In this document: piece after piece, positions 7,790-14,953 of the stretch
How the letters are laid out: each line of letters begins with the position of its first letter
Numbering within the stretch: position 1 is the first letter of the stretch
Source: a virus
Strand: one strand, 5' to 3'
IMG/VR virus record: IMGVR_UViG_3300033155_000801
Location: 1-23,878 of that record
Length of the DNA stretch: 23,878 nt
The notes under the pieces: generated by a model
Seen by the model: the letters and a program-made list of their open reading frames with translations, nothing else
Database searches by the model: none
What the model was told of the DNA's origin: nothing
Made by a program: the position numbers and the translations under genes

Positions 7790-8278
7790 CTATCTAATCA
7801 TTTTAAAAGAATTATTTATAGCCCTAGCCATTAATTGATCATTGTACCATACCTTACGGAAAGGAGCTCTTGGTTCTGTACCATTCTCCTGGATACTTTT
7901 AGCTAGAGCGAAATATTCGTTATTATCAAACCCATGACGTGAAGCCCACGCTTTAAGTTCTTCAGTTAACGGCATTTTTCTGGTAGGGTTTGGTCCACTA
8001 CTACTTTCTCCGAACGGATCAACTACTCCCTTCTTTCGTCCAGCAGTCCCATACTCAATATATTTAGCGTACGGAGCATCAGAAGATACGATCAGTTCAT
8101 TATTTATCACTTCAATGTTAAGGCTACGTTTGAACTGTCCAGTATCAACGAGACGTTCTTTATTAATTTGTTGAACAATCTCGTTCTCTAACTGAAAACC
8201 TATCGAAGTTAACAACTTTTCTGAGAACTCGTCCCAATTAGTTATAAGATATGTTTGACCATTAAATTTTATTTCCAT
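7790..8278 (-). CDS. HK97 gp10-like head-tail connector / tail completion protein (162 aa)
   Basis: Matches the HK97 gp10-like family pattern: an N-terminal helical region, then VDTGQFKRSLNIEV, APYAKYIEYGTAGR, and a C-terminal RAPFRKVW, in the usual order and length (family about 110-170). These proteins act at the head-tail junction in siphoviruses. I choose ATG at 8278 (MEIKFNG), which overlaps the last codons of the HNH gene by 17 nt; the upstream ATG at 8323 would add 15 residues (MLYFFVNNV) not expected in the family. No Shine-Dalgarno is visible, so it may be translated by coupling to the HNH gene. The overlap shows that the HNH gene was fitted tightly here. Confidence 0.82.
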   Translation of the reverse strand: MEIKFNGQTYLITNWDEFSEKLLTSIGFQLENEIVQQINKERLVDTGQFKRSLNIEVINNELIVSSDAPYAKYIEYGTAGRKKGVVDPFGESSSGPNPTRKMPLTEELKAWASRHGFDNNEYFALAKSIQENGTEPRAPFRKVWYNDQLMARAINNSFKMIR

Positions 8279-8768
8279 TTTTATGTATTTTAACATGACA
8301 TTGTTTACAAAGAAATACAACATTCATAGGCTCGTCATAATCCGGATGGTGTTTTTCTATTGCTTTTTCTTGTTTACATATTACACATAATCCCGATATT
8401 TTTATAGCTCTTGACATATTTCTAGCATACATTTTTTCAGGATATTTTTCTCGCATAACTTTAGCACCTTTTATTTTTAGCTCTTTAACCCTCTCATGAT
8501 TAACTAACTCCCAGTTTCTTGTTCTTAATAATTCTTGTTCTTTATGCTCTTTATAATATTTTTTCCCATATTCACTTATTTTTTCTTTATTTTCCTGTCT
8601 ATATTTTTTTTTATATTCTTTTTTATATTCTCTTATATATTCTTTATTTTTTTCTCGCCATAATTTCATTACTTCTTGATTTTTCTCTCTATTTCTTTTA
8701 ACTCTAGCTTTTATGTGTTCTTTATTCTTTAGATAATATTGTCTTTTTTTTTCTTTATCGTAAACCAT
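8262..8768 (-). CDS. HNH endonuclease with Lys/Glu-rich helical N-terminus (168 aa)
   Basis: The C-terminal 45 residues form a zinc-bound HNH motif: C128-x2-C131, HHPDYDEP with H140/H141, and LCKQCH with C154-x2-C157-H158, then H162. Such proteins cut DNA, mostly as free-standing homing-type endonucleases in phages. Residues 1-100 are a highly charged helical region with repeated KEY/KKY/EKN units, probably DNA-binding. It interrupts the head-completion genes, has its own TATA box (8791-8799) and is visibly richer in A/T homopolymers than its neighbours, all signs of acquired DNA. The spacing of TATA centre to ATG (about 27 nt) indicates a leaderless transcript. Packaging-associated HNH nucleases exist, but they usually sit near terminase. 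Confidence 0.78.
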   Translation of the reverse strand: MVYDKEKKRQYYLKNKEHIKARVKRNREKNQEVMKLWREKNKEYIREYKKEYKKKYRQENKEKISEYGKKYYKEHKEQELLRTRNWELVNHERVKELKIKGAKVMREKYPEKMYARNMSRAIKISGLCVICKQEKAIEKHHPDYDEPMNVVFLCKQCHVKIHKNGNKI

Positions 8769-8790
8769 AAATAAAGGATGAGTTTTCTAA

Positions 8791-8799
8791 TATTTAAAT
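8791..8799 (-). promoter_or_regulatory. TATA box of the HNH gene (leaderless)
   Basis: The minus strand reads CATTTAAATATT, centred near 8795.5, about 27 nt before ATG 8768. This is the spacing at which archaeal transcription starts on the start codon. It lacks the GGGTAG flank of the other two promoters, so it probably belongs to a different timing class. Confidence 0.7.
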
Positions 8800-8812
8800 G
8801 TTTAGTTTAGGA

Positions 8813-9232
8813 TCATTCTTTCGTATCATCCTTCATTGGTCTTCGTTTACATCTATAAGAAAAGTGGCACACTGTACCACCAAGCTCAGGTGCTTCAATT
8901 CCAGCAACTATTTCCCACCTACTGTCACCATCAATTATGATATCTTGAGGTTCGGGTAGTGGGTTGATAGCATCCGGGTGAACATACAAAACGCCATCTC
9001 CCACTTCGACTATACCTGTTGTTAAATATCTTTGATCTAAGTCTAACCCGAACTGTAAATCTCCTTTGAATGTTGTATCTGATGTTGATCTACCGCTAAG
9101 TTGACCTATGTCATCCTTAGTTTCTGTCACAACACGAAGAGTTAAAGTTCTACCAAAAACTTTATTAATCATGTCAGAAGTTTTGTCACGATTAATTTTG
9201 GCATGATCAGAAGTTATTCTTGCTCTAACCAT
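8813..9232 (-). CDS. Head closure/stopper protein (139 aa)
   Basis: A 139-residue protein with the layout of head-tail joining stoppers (SPP1 gp16/HK97-type). A central beta-barrel carries FKGDLQFGLDLDQRYLTTG and GDGVLYVHPD, followed by the family's PEPQDIIIDGDSRWEIVAGIEAPELGG segment and a basic end CHFSYRCKRRP. It seals the DNA-filled head and docks the tail. ATG at 9232 abuts the upstream stop (TAG 9233-9235), with GGTGG in the end of that gene as ribosome site. Position just after the adaptor supports the call. Confidence 0.75.
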   Translation of the reverse strand: MVRARITSDHAKINRDKTSDMINKVFGRTLTLRVVTETKDDIGQLSGRSTSDTTFKGDLQFGLDLDQRYLTTGIVEVGDGVLYVHPDAINPLPEPQDIIIDGDSRWEIVAGIEAPELGGTVCHFSYRCKRRPMKDDTKE

Positions 9233-10552
9233 CTAGATCGCCACCACTTTAGCTCTTTTCCCAACCATGTTTAATATCTCATCTATACGAGACTTAAATT
9301 GTGAAATTACTTCTCTGATGTTTACGTATACTTCACCAATAGTTACGCTCTTACTTCCTAAAGTATAACTTGTAGCATCATCATATGATCCTCCTGAAAG
9401 GTTAACGTAAGCTTTTACTGATGCCAATAATACTGTTAATTCTGTGATATAACCTGGAGTGCTTGTTCTTCCATGCTTATAATCTACTCTAATATTATTA
9501 GTACCGCTTGAAATTCTTGATCCTGTGAATGATAATACTCCGTTACTATCGAATACAAATTGGTAAGGTTCAATTATTGCTGACACGCTGTCCTTCATAC
9601 TCATCACTGAACATGCTGGATCTACTGTATAACCTGTAGTCAACTTTCCTCTTATCCAATATTTACTTTCACTGTTAACAGAAGTCTGTGCCCAACCGTA
9701 CGGATAAACCCAAGTAAACGTACCAGAAGCTGTGAATGTGCTTGCTCCAGAGTCTACATCAGTTTCGGTAATATCTGTCCAAGAACTGCCGTTATAATAC
9801 TCCCAATCGATTACCGGACTTCCTGTACCAACTGTACTAAGAGTTGTCTGTAGTCCCATGAAAACGTTGGATGATCCAATGTATACATAATCGTTAACTG
9901 CTGCAGCATCATCGAATAATAAGAATGGTGCTTCAGTGAAACTGTTAGCATTATCAGTCTTATCAGTATAAGCTGCTGTTCCAGCATCATAATTAAAAAA
10001 TTTTCCTATCTGTTGAGGATTGTTAAGGAAATAAACAAAATCTATAGCAGTAACATTAAAATGTTTTAATACTATTGTGTCTGGTGCGTCCCAGTCTTTA
10101 GCGTAAGGCTGGTCAGTTGTAGGATATCCGCTACGTTTTCTTCCATCAATATATTCAGTAAAACTTGTAGGACCGTCCCATGTTTGTCCTGTTAGTTTGT
10201 CAACTTCTTCATCTGCCACTGCAAGAAGATCAGTAACAACACTATCATTAAAAATATCAGTGTACCAATATGTTGCATATATTATGTTAGTACTTACAGC
10301 TGTTACTCCTGTACCAGTTAACACTATTCTACCACTTTCTTTATCAAGAGTGTAATGAGTAGTCTCTGTTAATGGAGTAAACGTGTTACTCCCGCTAGCA
10401 GCATAAGATATTACATAAGAACCACCAATAACATTATCATTATCTAAATCGAAGTCAGTCTCTGAATCATCACCAGTGCCAACATTCTCGTCAACAATAC
10501 GAAGTCCTAATCCACTTCGTTCCACCCATTGTAAATTATTTGCATATACCAT
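9233..10552 (-). CDS. Head-tail adaptor with N-terminal and central beta insertions (439 aa)
   Basis: The helical core of a head-tail adaptor can be seen in two pieces: FNDSVVTDLLAVADEEVDKLTG (about 98-120) and a C-terminal helical end (TELTVLLASVKAYVNLSGG and VYVNIREVISQFKSRIDEIL, about 365-430). Adaptors of this family are usually 100-150 aa; here a beta domain precedes the core (about 10-95, ending SGRIVLTGTGVTAV) and a long beta section interrupts it (about 165-355, with VIDWEYYNGSSWTDITETDV and a second hairpin NGVLSFTGSRISSG). ATG 10552 is chosen over GTG 10561 because the GTG lies inside the GGTGA ribosome site. The adaptor forms a ring under the portal; the insertions would project from the neck. 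Confidence 0.65.
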   Translation of the reverse strand: MVYANNLQWVERSGLGLRIVDENVGTGDDSETDFDLDNDNVIGGSYVISYAASGSNTFTPLTETTHYTLDKESGRIVLTGTGVTAVSTNIIYATYWYTDIFNDSVVTDLLAVADEEVDKLTGQTWDGPTSFTEYIDGRKRSGYPTTDQPYAKDWDAPDTIVLKHFNVTAIDFVYFLNNPQQIGKFFNYDAGTAAYTDKTDNANSFTEAPFLLFDDAAAVNDYVYIGSSNVFMGLQTTLSTVGTGSPVIDWEYYNGSSWTDITETDVDSGASTFTASGTFTWVYPYGWAQTSVNSESKYWIRGKLTTGYTVDPACSVMSMKDSVSAIIEPYQFVFDSNGVLSFTGSRISSGTNNIRVDYKHGRTSTPGYITELTVLLASVKAYVNLSGGSYDDATSYTLGSKSVTIGEVYVNIREVISQFKSRIDEILNMVGKRAKVVAI

Positions 10553-10569
10553 TTTATTCACCTATATTA

Positions 10570-11466
10570 TTATTTTTTACAAGTTAAACCTTTATACTTC
10601 TGTCCTTTCATTTCGCCGTTAACATCTTGCAACGTACGTTCCGCGTCTATTATTGTAGCGTTTAAAGCGTCCATATACTTGTCTAATACTGCGCCAATTT
10701 TATGTTTATTATTAATATAAAAACTGCTCTGACAAATCTGAGTAATTCTTTTATATGTGTCTTCAACTTTGTCCATGTGCCATTCATTGAATTTTTCTAT
10801 AAACATTTTAGGAATTCCTTGATTTTCACATTTCTTGTTATACTCAGTGATTGCTCTGTCCAAATCTTCCAAGATTTTAATTTCTAATTCTTCTATTGAA
10901 AGTTTGTTAATATTATTTAATTGTGATAATGAAAGTAAATGAATCTTCCATGTGCTTAATTTTACTTGCAAAAAGTCTGAAATAACTTCTCTACGGAAAT
11001 CACTTTGTATCTGTAAATGAGTGATCTTAAACTTTAACCAGTAGTCAATACGTGAATGTACCGGATGTTTCATTAGATCAAAATTTCTTCTTTTCAACTT
11101 TTTATCAATTAATGCTATCAAATATTTATGTCCAGTGCTTATAACTAAATACATTATATAAAAAAATAATGCTACTATCACTGTTACTGCGCCTTGTTCT
11201 CTTACCATGTCAACATAATAAGCTAAGCCGTCTTTAGGACTATTCGATACTATACTATTTTCTTGTGACCAACCAGACGAACATAATTTGTTGCCATCAA
11301 TAGTATTGATGCATTTCCCGTTAGCTAAACTATAATAACTACTAAAACTGTCACACTCTGCAACCATGTTTCTTTCTTCGCAGTAGTACTCAGCAGCAGT
11401 AGAAAAATGTACTAGGAGCAAAAATAATACAAAAAAAGTTAATAAAAAAAGTTTTTTATCTTTCAT
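10570..11466 (-). CDS. Membrane protein with signal peptide, Cys ectodomain and helical cytosolic domain (298 aa)
   Basis: Residues 1-25 are a signal peptide (KDKK, then a Leu/Phe core, cleavage likely after FSTAA). The short outside part (26-90) has four Cys (C29, C38, C52, C62), enough for two disulphides. A single membrane helix spans about 92-111 (AVTVIVALFFYIMYLVIST), followed by KKLKRR, which places the C-terminal ~180 residues in the cytosol. That part is helical (for example IEELEIKILEDLDRAITEY). It overlaps the LamG gene before it as ATGA (11463-11466). I do not recognise a family. It could anchor assembly at the membrane, block superinfection, or aid egress. A host-membrane protein amid virion genes is unusual. 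Confidence 0.75.
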   Translation of the reverse strand: MKDKKLFLLTFFVLFLLLVHFSTAAEYYCEERNMVAECDSFSSYYSLANGKCINTIDGNKLCSSGWSQENSIVSNSPKDGLAYYVDMVREQGAVTVIVALFFYIMYLVISTGHKYLIALIDKKLKRRNFDLMKHPVHSRIDYWLKFKITHLQIQSDFRREVISDFLQVKLSTWKIHLLSLSQLNNINKLSIEELEIKILEDLDRAITEYNKKCENQGIPKMFIEKFNEWHMDKVEDTYKRITQICQSSFYINNKHKIGAVLDKYMDALNATIIDAERTLQDVNGEMKGQKYKGLTCKK

Positions 11467-13175
11467 TTTTTAAGTAAACCTTTGTCTCCGTTTAAAGCTC
11501 CTAATGAAATTTTATCTCCAGCATCTAAATCAAAAGTCATATAATCTGATATTGTATGTGTATTCTCCGTAAATGGATTTGAACCACTACCTCCAGCAAC
11601 ACTTACTAAAACATCATTCATATATAAAGTACCTACACCAGCGTCTGTCCTAGTAAAATTAAATTTATTAAAAACGTTTATAGGCACATATCCATCAGCC
11701 GCTAATAAACTAGTTCCAGCACCAGCACCATTTGTAATTGTATGAACTCTCATACCTTCGCTTGAAGTTATTTCAAACAAATAACCGTCTTGTCCTGAGG
11801 AATTCCATGCACCATTTACGTCTGCTATTAACATTATTAATACACCAGAAGCATCAGGTTTTTTCAAATACCATTCAAACTCTCCATAAGCAGAATTGGT
11901 TGGTGATTCATGAAAATAACTTGTAGGTATACTAAATATGCCAGCAGTTACACATTCAATAGCTTTTACATCTTGTCCATCAATAGTATCATCTATAACC
12001 TTAAATGAACCACTTTGCACTTCAAACGGTGTATTCTCAATAAACCCGCTAGTTATAGTTCTTTCATTTGCTAAAGCTCCAAAGTCTGTTTTGAATTGTA
12101 CATCAAGATATGTTTTACCTATCTCCTGAACAAGAATGTCATCAAACTCTGCATAATCCCCAACAGCTAATTTATAAATATCAAAATATGTATTCTCAGC
12201 AGTAGCTGTAAATTCAAAATATTGCCAATCTGTAGAGGTTGTTCCAGTCCAGCTCGCAGAACTTGTTACAGAGCAATAAGGAGTTGCTACACCATCACTT
12301 CTAGCATAACCAGTAACATGATAAGTTTTCCCAACAGTCAGTACCTGTTGTATTGCTGAAGCATATGAAGAAGCTTCGAATACTCTAATACATTGAGTTC
12401 CGCCACCAAGGGAACTAGTTTGTTTTGAAAGTATTGCTGAACTAATAGGAGTCCAATCTCCTACCCCAGCAGTCTCCATATCACCATCAGCTATTTCATT
12501 TGCCTTAGGATTACCAGGTTCATTATCTGCCTTAGCTCTCCCTATTGTCTTTTTAGGAAATTTAATTGCTTCCAGTTCTGCTGTTAGTTGAGCAACTTCT
12601 GATTCTGTTAATACACGATTAACAATTAATTGATAATATGCTTTTCTTCTATTATCAGCACCATATTCCGTGAATAGTGTTCCATTAAAAGTTAAATCGT
12701 AAGCACTTTTTGCACTAATATCGTCAGGTGTTCCATATTCTAAACCATCTTGAAAATATGTTAAATCTCCATCTCTATCGGCAGTTACAGCAATATTCAT
12801 TTTTTTACCTAAAGCATAATCTGTACCTACATCAGTATAAGAAGTTCCATCAATTCTAACTATAACTGCACCAAGATAAATATGTATACCTCTATTAGTT
12901 GCAGAAGCACCACTTAAAGTACGTAATTGTTCACCACTAACATTATCACTATAAACTTCAGCACTAACAATTTGAGTAAAATCGCCTGTTCCTATAGCTA
13001 CGTTAGCACAGGTAAACTGCGAAGTAGTACCCATTACAGCTCCTGTATTATTTAAATTAATAGTTCCACTTTTAGCGATTGTATAATTCCCTGACTTATC
13101 TACAAAAGTACCATCCCTGAAATCTGCATATAATATTATTTCACTGTCATCTATTGTTTTAAATATACCGCTCAT
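11463..13175 (-). CDS. LamG-CBM-LamG adhesin, second paralogue (570 aa)
   Basis: Three beta domains in a row. Residues 1-200 are LamG/concanavalin-like (FVDKSGNYTIAKSG, GRFQ-like FQDGLEYGTPDD, and the closing YYQLIVNRVLTESEVAQL helix typical of LamG-3). Residues about 225-350 are a CBM4/9-like sandwich (ADGDMETAGVGDWTPISS, LTVGKTYHVTGYARSDG, DWQYFEFTATAENTY). Residues about 355-570 form a second lectin-like domain (YGEFEWYLKKPDASG, INVFNKFNFTRTDAGVGTLY). It is a clear paralogue of the gene before it, with the same domain order. ATG 13175 overlaps that gene's stop as ATGA and carries GGTGA. Role inferred: glycan-binding virion surface protein for host S-layer or cell-surface sugars. Confidence 0.75.
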   Translation of the reverse strand: MSGIFKTIDDSEIILYADFRDGTFVDKSGNYTIAKSGTINLNNTGAVMGTTSQFTCANVAIGTGDFTQIVSAEVYSDNVSGEQLRTLSGASATNRGIHIYLGAVIVRIDGTSYTDVGTDYALGKKMNIAVTADRDGDLTYFQDGLEYGTPDDISAKSAYDLTFNGTLFTEYGADNRRKAYYQLIVNRVLTESEVAQLTAELEAIKFPKKTIGRAKADNEPGNPKANEIADGDMETAGVGDWTPISSAILSKQTSSLGGGTQCIRVFEASSYASAIQQVLTVGKTYHVTGYARSDGVATPYCSVTSSASWTGTTSTDWQYFEFTATAENTYFDIYKLAVGDYAEFDDILVQEIGKTYLDVQFKTDFGALANERTITSGFIENTPFEVQSGSFKVIDDTIDGQDVKAIECVTAGIFSIPTSYFHESPTNSAYGEFEWYLKKPDASGVLIMLIADVNGAWNSSGQDGYLFEITSSEGMRVHTITNGAGAGTSLLAADGYVPINVFNKFNFTRTDAGVGTLYMNDVLVSVAGGSGSNPFTENTHTISDYMTFDLDAGDKISLGALNGDKGLLKK

Positions 13176-14920
13176 TTTTTGTTCACCTTCTTCATTAATC
13201 TTGCGTGCAGGTCTTTAACTTGCATTGGAGTAAGTGCTTGTGAAAATAATTCTCCAGTTCCCATTTTACCTTTATAATAATAAGAAATTTCTCTACCAAG
13301 AGTTATATTTGAATCTAGATCTGTTAGATTACCAGAATAAGCAGTATTTGTATAAACCAATTTACCTCCTAAGAATATTTTTACATTTTCTCCATCCCAA
13401 CTAAAGCCAGCAGTAGTGGTTAATCCATCCTGTATACGAATATTGGAATGAGAATCTCTTCTTACCCCGTCAATATTAAGTATTACAGACATATCATCAG
13501 TATTCCCAGCAGTGTTATATTTAATTATAAATAAATGTTTTTCTGTGGAGGTCTTTGATACTGCAAAAATTGAAGGGTAAGATTGACTTAATGTTTCAGG
13601 AGTAACTAAAGCGATATAACTAATAGCATTATTAGTATAACAATCAGCCATTGCACTTTTATCTATATTGAAGTATTGAGCTGTGCCGTCAACATCATAT
13701 CCATGACGTTCTGTAAGTTTTGTAGGGAAAGTACCTGCTGTGCTTCCATCTCCTAATTGAGCATGATTACCATTTCCTGAAACATCCAATGTATGAGGTT
13801 TTACATCTGTAACTGTAACTTCATTAAATTCTACATAACCTGATGAACCAGTAGACCCTAAGAAAAATGTAGTGCTTGTTTTAGCTTCTAATACCACATC
13901 AAAATATTGCCAACTAGTAGAATTAGTACCTATCCATAAAGACGCTACTCCACCCATCAATACTTTTGGAATTTCTGAACCATCACTTCTTGTATAACCA
14001 GTAACTCTATAAGTTTTCCCAATTGTTAAAATTGCTTGACTAGCCCAATAAGTAGCACCTGTTGCTGTAACTCTTAATGCTTGTGTTCCACCACCTAATG
14101 TTGAAGAAACTTTAGAAAGAGTTGAATCAACAGCAGCCCAATCACCTGTTCCAACAGCCTCCATATCTCCATCAACCAATAACTGAGTAGGGTCGTCATA
14201 ACTAGGGTCATGCTGTGCCATTCCCATAGGAAGGTTTAAATCTGCTTTATCTTCATAATTAAAAACGTCGTTATTATAATAGTCTAATATTTCTTGAGCT
14301 GTTAATGCTTCTTTAAATATCCTTGCATCATTACCCTGTCCTTCAAAAAATGCACTAGGAGATTCACTAGTTAATTGACTACCGATAGCGATACTTGATT
14401 TTGATTGATACAATTCTGTAATAGAGTCATCTTTGTCTTTATCAACTGAAGTATCTTTAACACCATCAACATATAAATTAAGAGTAGTCCCATTCCAAAC
14501 AAAACCTATCAAGTGTTCTTCACCATCTACTATTATTATTGATGAATCGTATTTTTTAGAGTAACCAGTACCTGCCTCTGTAATGTCAGCTAAGTAGACA
14601 ACCATTTTATTACTTACTAATCTAATCAACCAACCTCTTTCATTTGCACCAGTATCATAATGACTAAATATTGAAGATGAAGCAGTATTTGCTATTTTTA
14701 CTTTAATAAATACAGATAATTCGTTATTACTAACTTCATTATGTTCTGCATATTTTAAAGAATCATTAGCTCCATCAAAAGTAGCACCATTATTTATAAC
14801 TGGAGCACCTGTAATAGTTCCACCATTATTCACAACTTCCTCAGTATTCCTAAACTTCTCAACGAACCGTAATCCTCTTTCTCTCTCCGCTCCTAAACTA
14901 TTTTTAGTAAGTAATGTCAT
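13172..14920 (-). CDS. LamG-CBM-LamG adhesin, first paralogue (582 aa)
   Basis: Residues 1-225 are a LamG domain (NNELSVFIKVKIANT, IGFVWNGTTLNLYVDGVKD, DARIFKEALTAQEILDYYNND). Residues about 245-380 are a CBM4/9-like domain (DGDMEAVGTGDWAAVD, LTIGKTYRVTGYTRSDGSE, SWQYFDVVLEAKTST). Residues about 395-582 are a second LamG (ISYIALVTPETLSQ, TTAGFSWDGENVKIFLGGKL, ELFSQALTPMQVKDLHARL). The CBM domains of the two paralogues align almost without gaps. GGGAG precedes ATG 14920. Like its neighbour it has no signal peptide or membrane helix, so it is most likely a virion component and not a secreted protein. Its place in the head module suggests a head or neck fibre. Confidence 0.78.
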   Translation of the reverse strand: MTLLTKNSLGAERERGLRFVEKFRNTEEVVNNGGTITGAPVINNGATFDGANDSLKYAEHNEVSNNELSVFIKVKIANTASSSIFSHYDTGANERGWLIRLVSNKMVVYLADITEAGTGYSKKYDSSIIIVDGEEHLIGFVWNGTTLNLYVDGVKDTSVDKDKDDSITELYQSKSSIAIGSQLTSESPSAFFEGQGNDARIFKEALTAQEILDYYNNDVFNYEDKADLNLPMGMAQHDPSYDDPTQLLVDGDMEAVGTGDWAAVDSTLSKVSSTLGGGTQALRVTATGATYWASQAILTIGKTYRVTGYTRSDGSEIPKVLMGGVASLWIGTNSTSWQYFDVVLEAKTSTTFFLGSTGSSGYVEFNEVTVTDVKPHTLDVSGNGNHAQLGDGSTAGTFPTKLTERHGYDVDGTAQYFNIDKSAMADCYTNNAISYIALVTPETLSQSYPSIFAVSKTSTEKHLFIIKYNTAGNTDDMSVILNIDGVRRDSHSNIRIQDGLTTTAGFSWDGENVKIFLGGKLVYTNTAYSGNLTDLDSNITLGREISYYYKGKMGTGELFSQALTPMQVKDLHARLMKKVNKK

Positions 14921-14953
14921 TTTTATTTATTCTCCCTTATTCTTTATGATATT

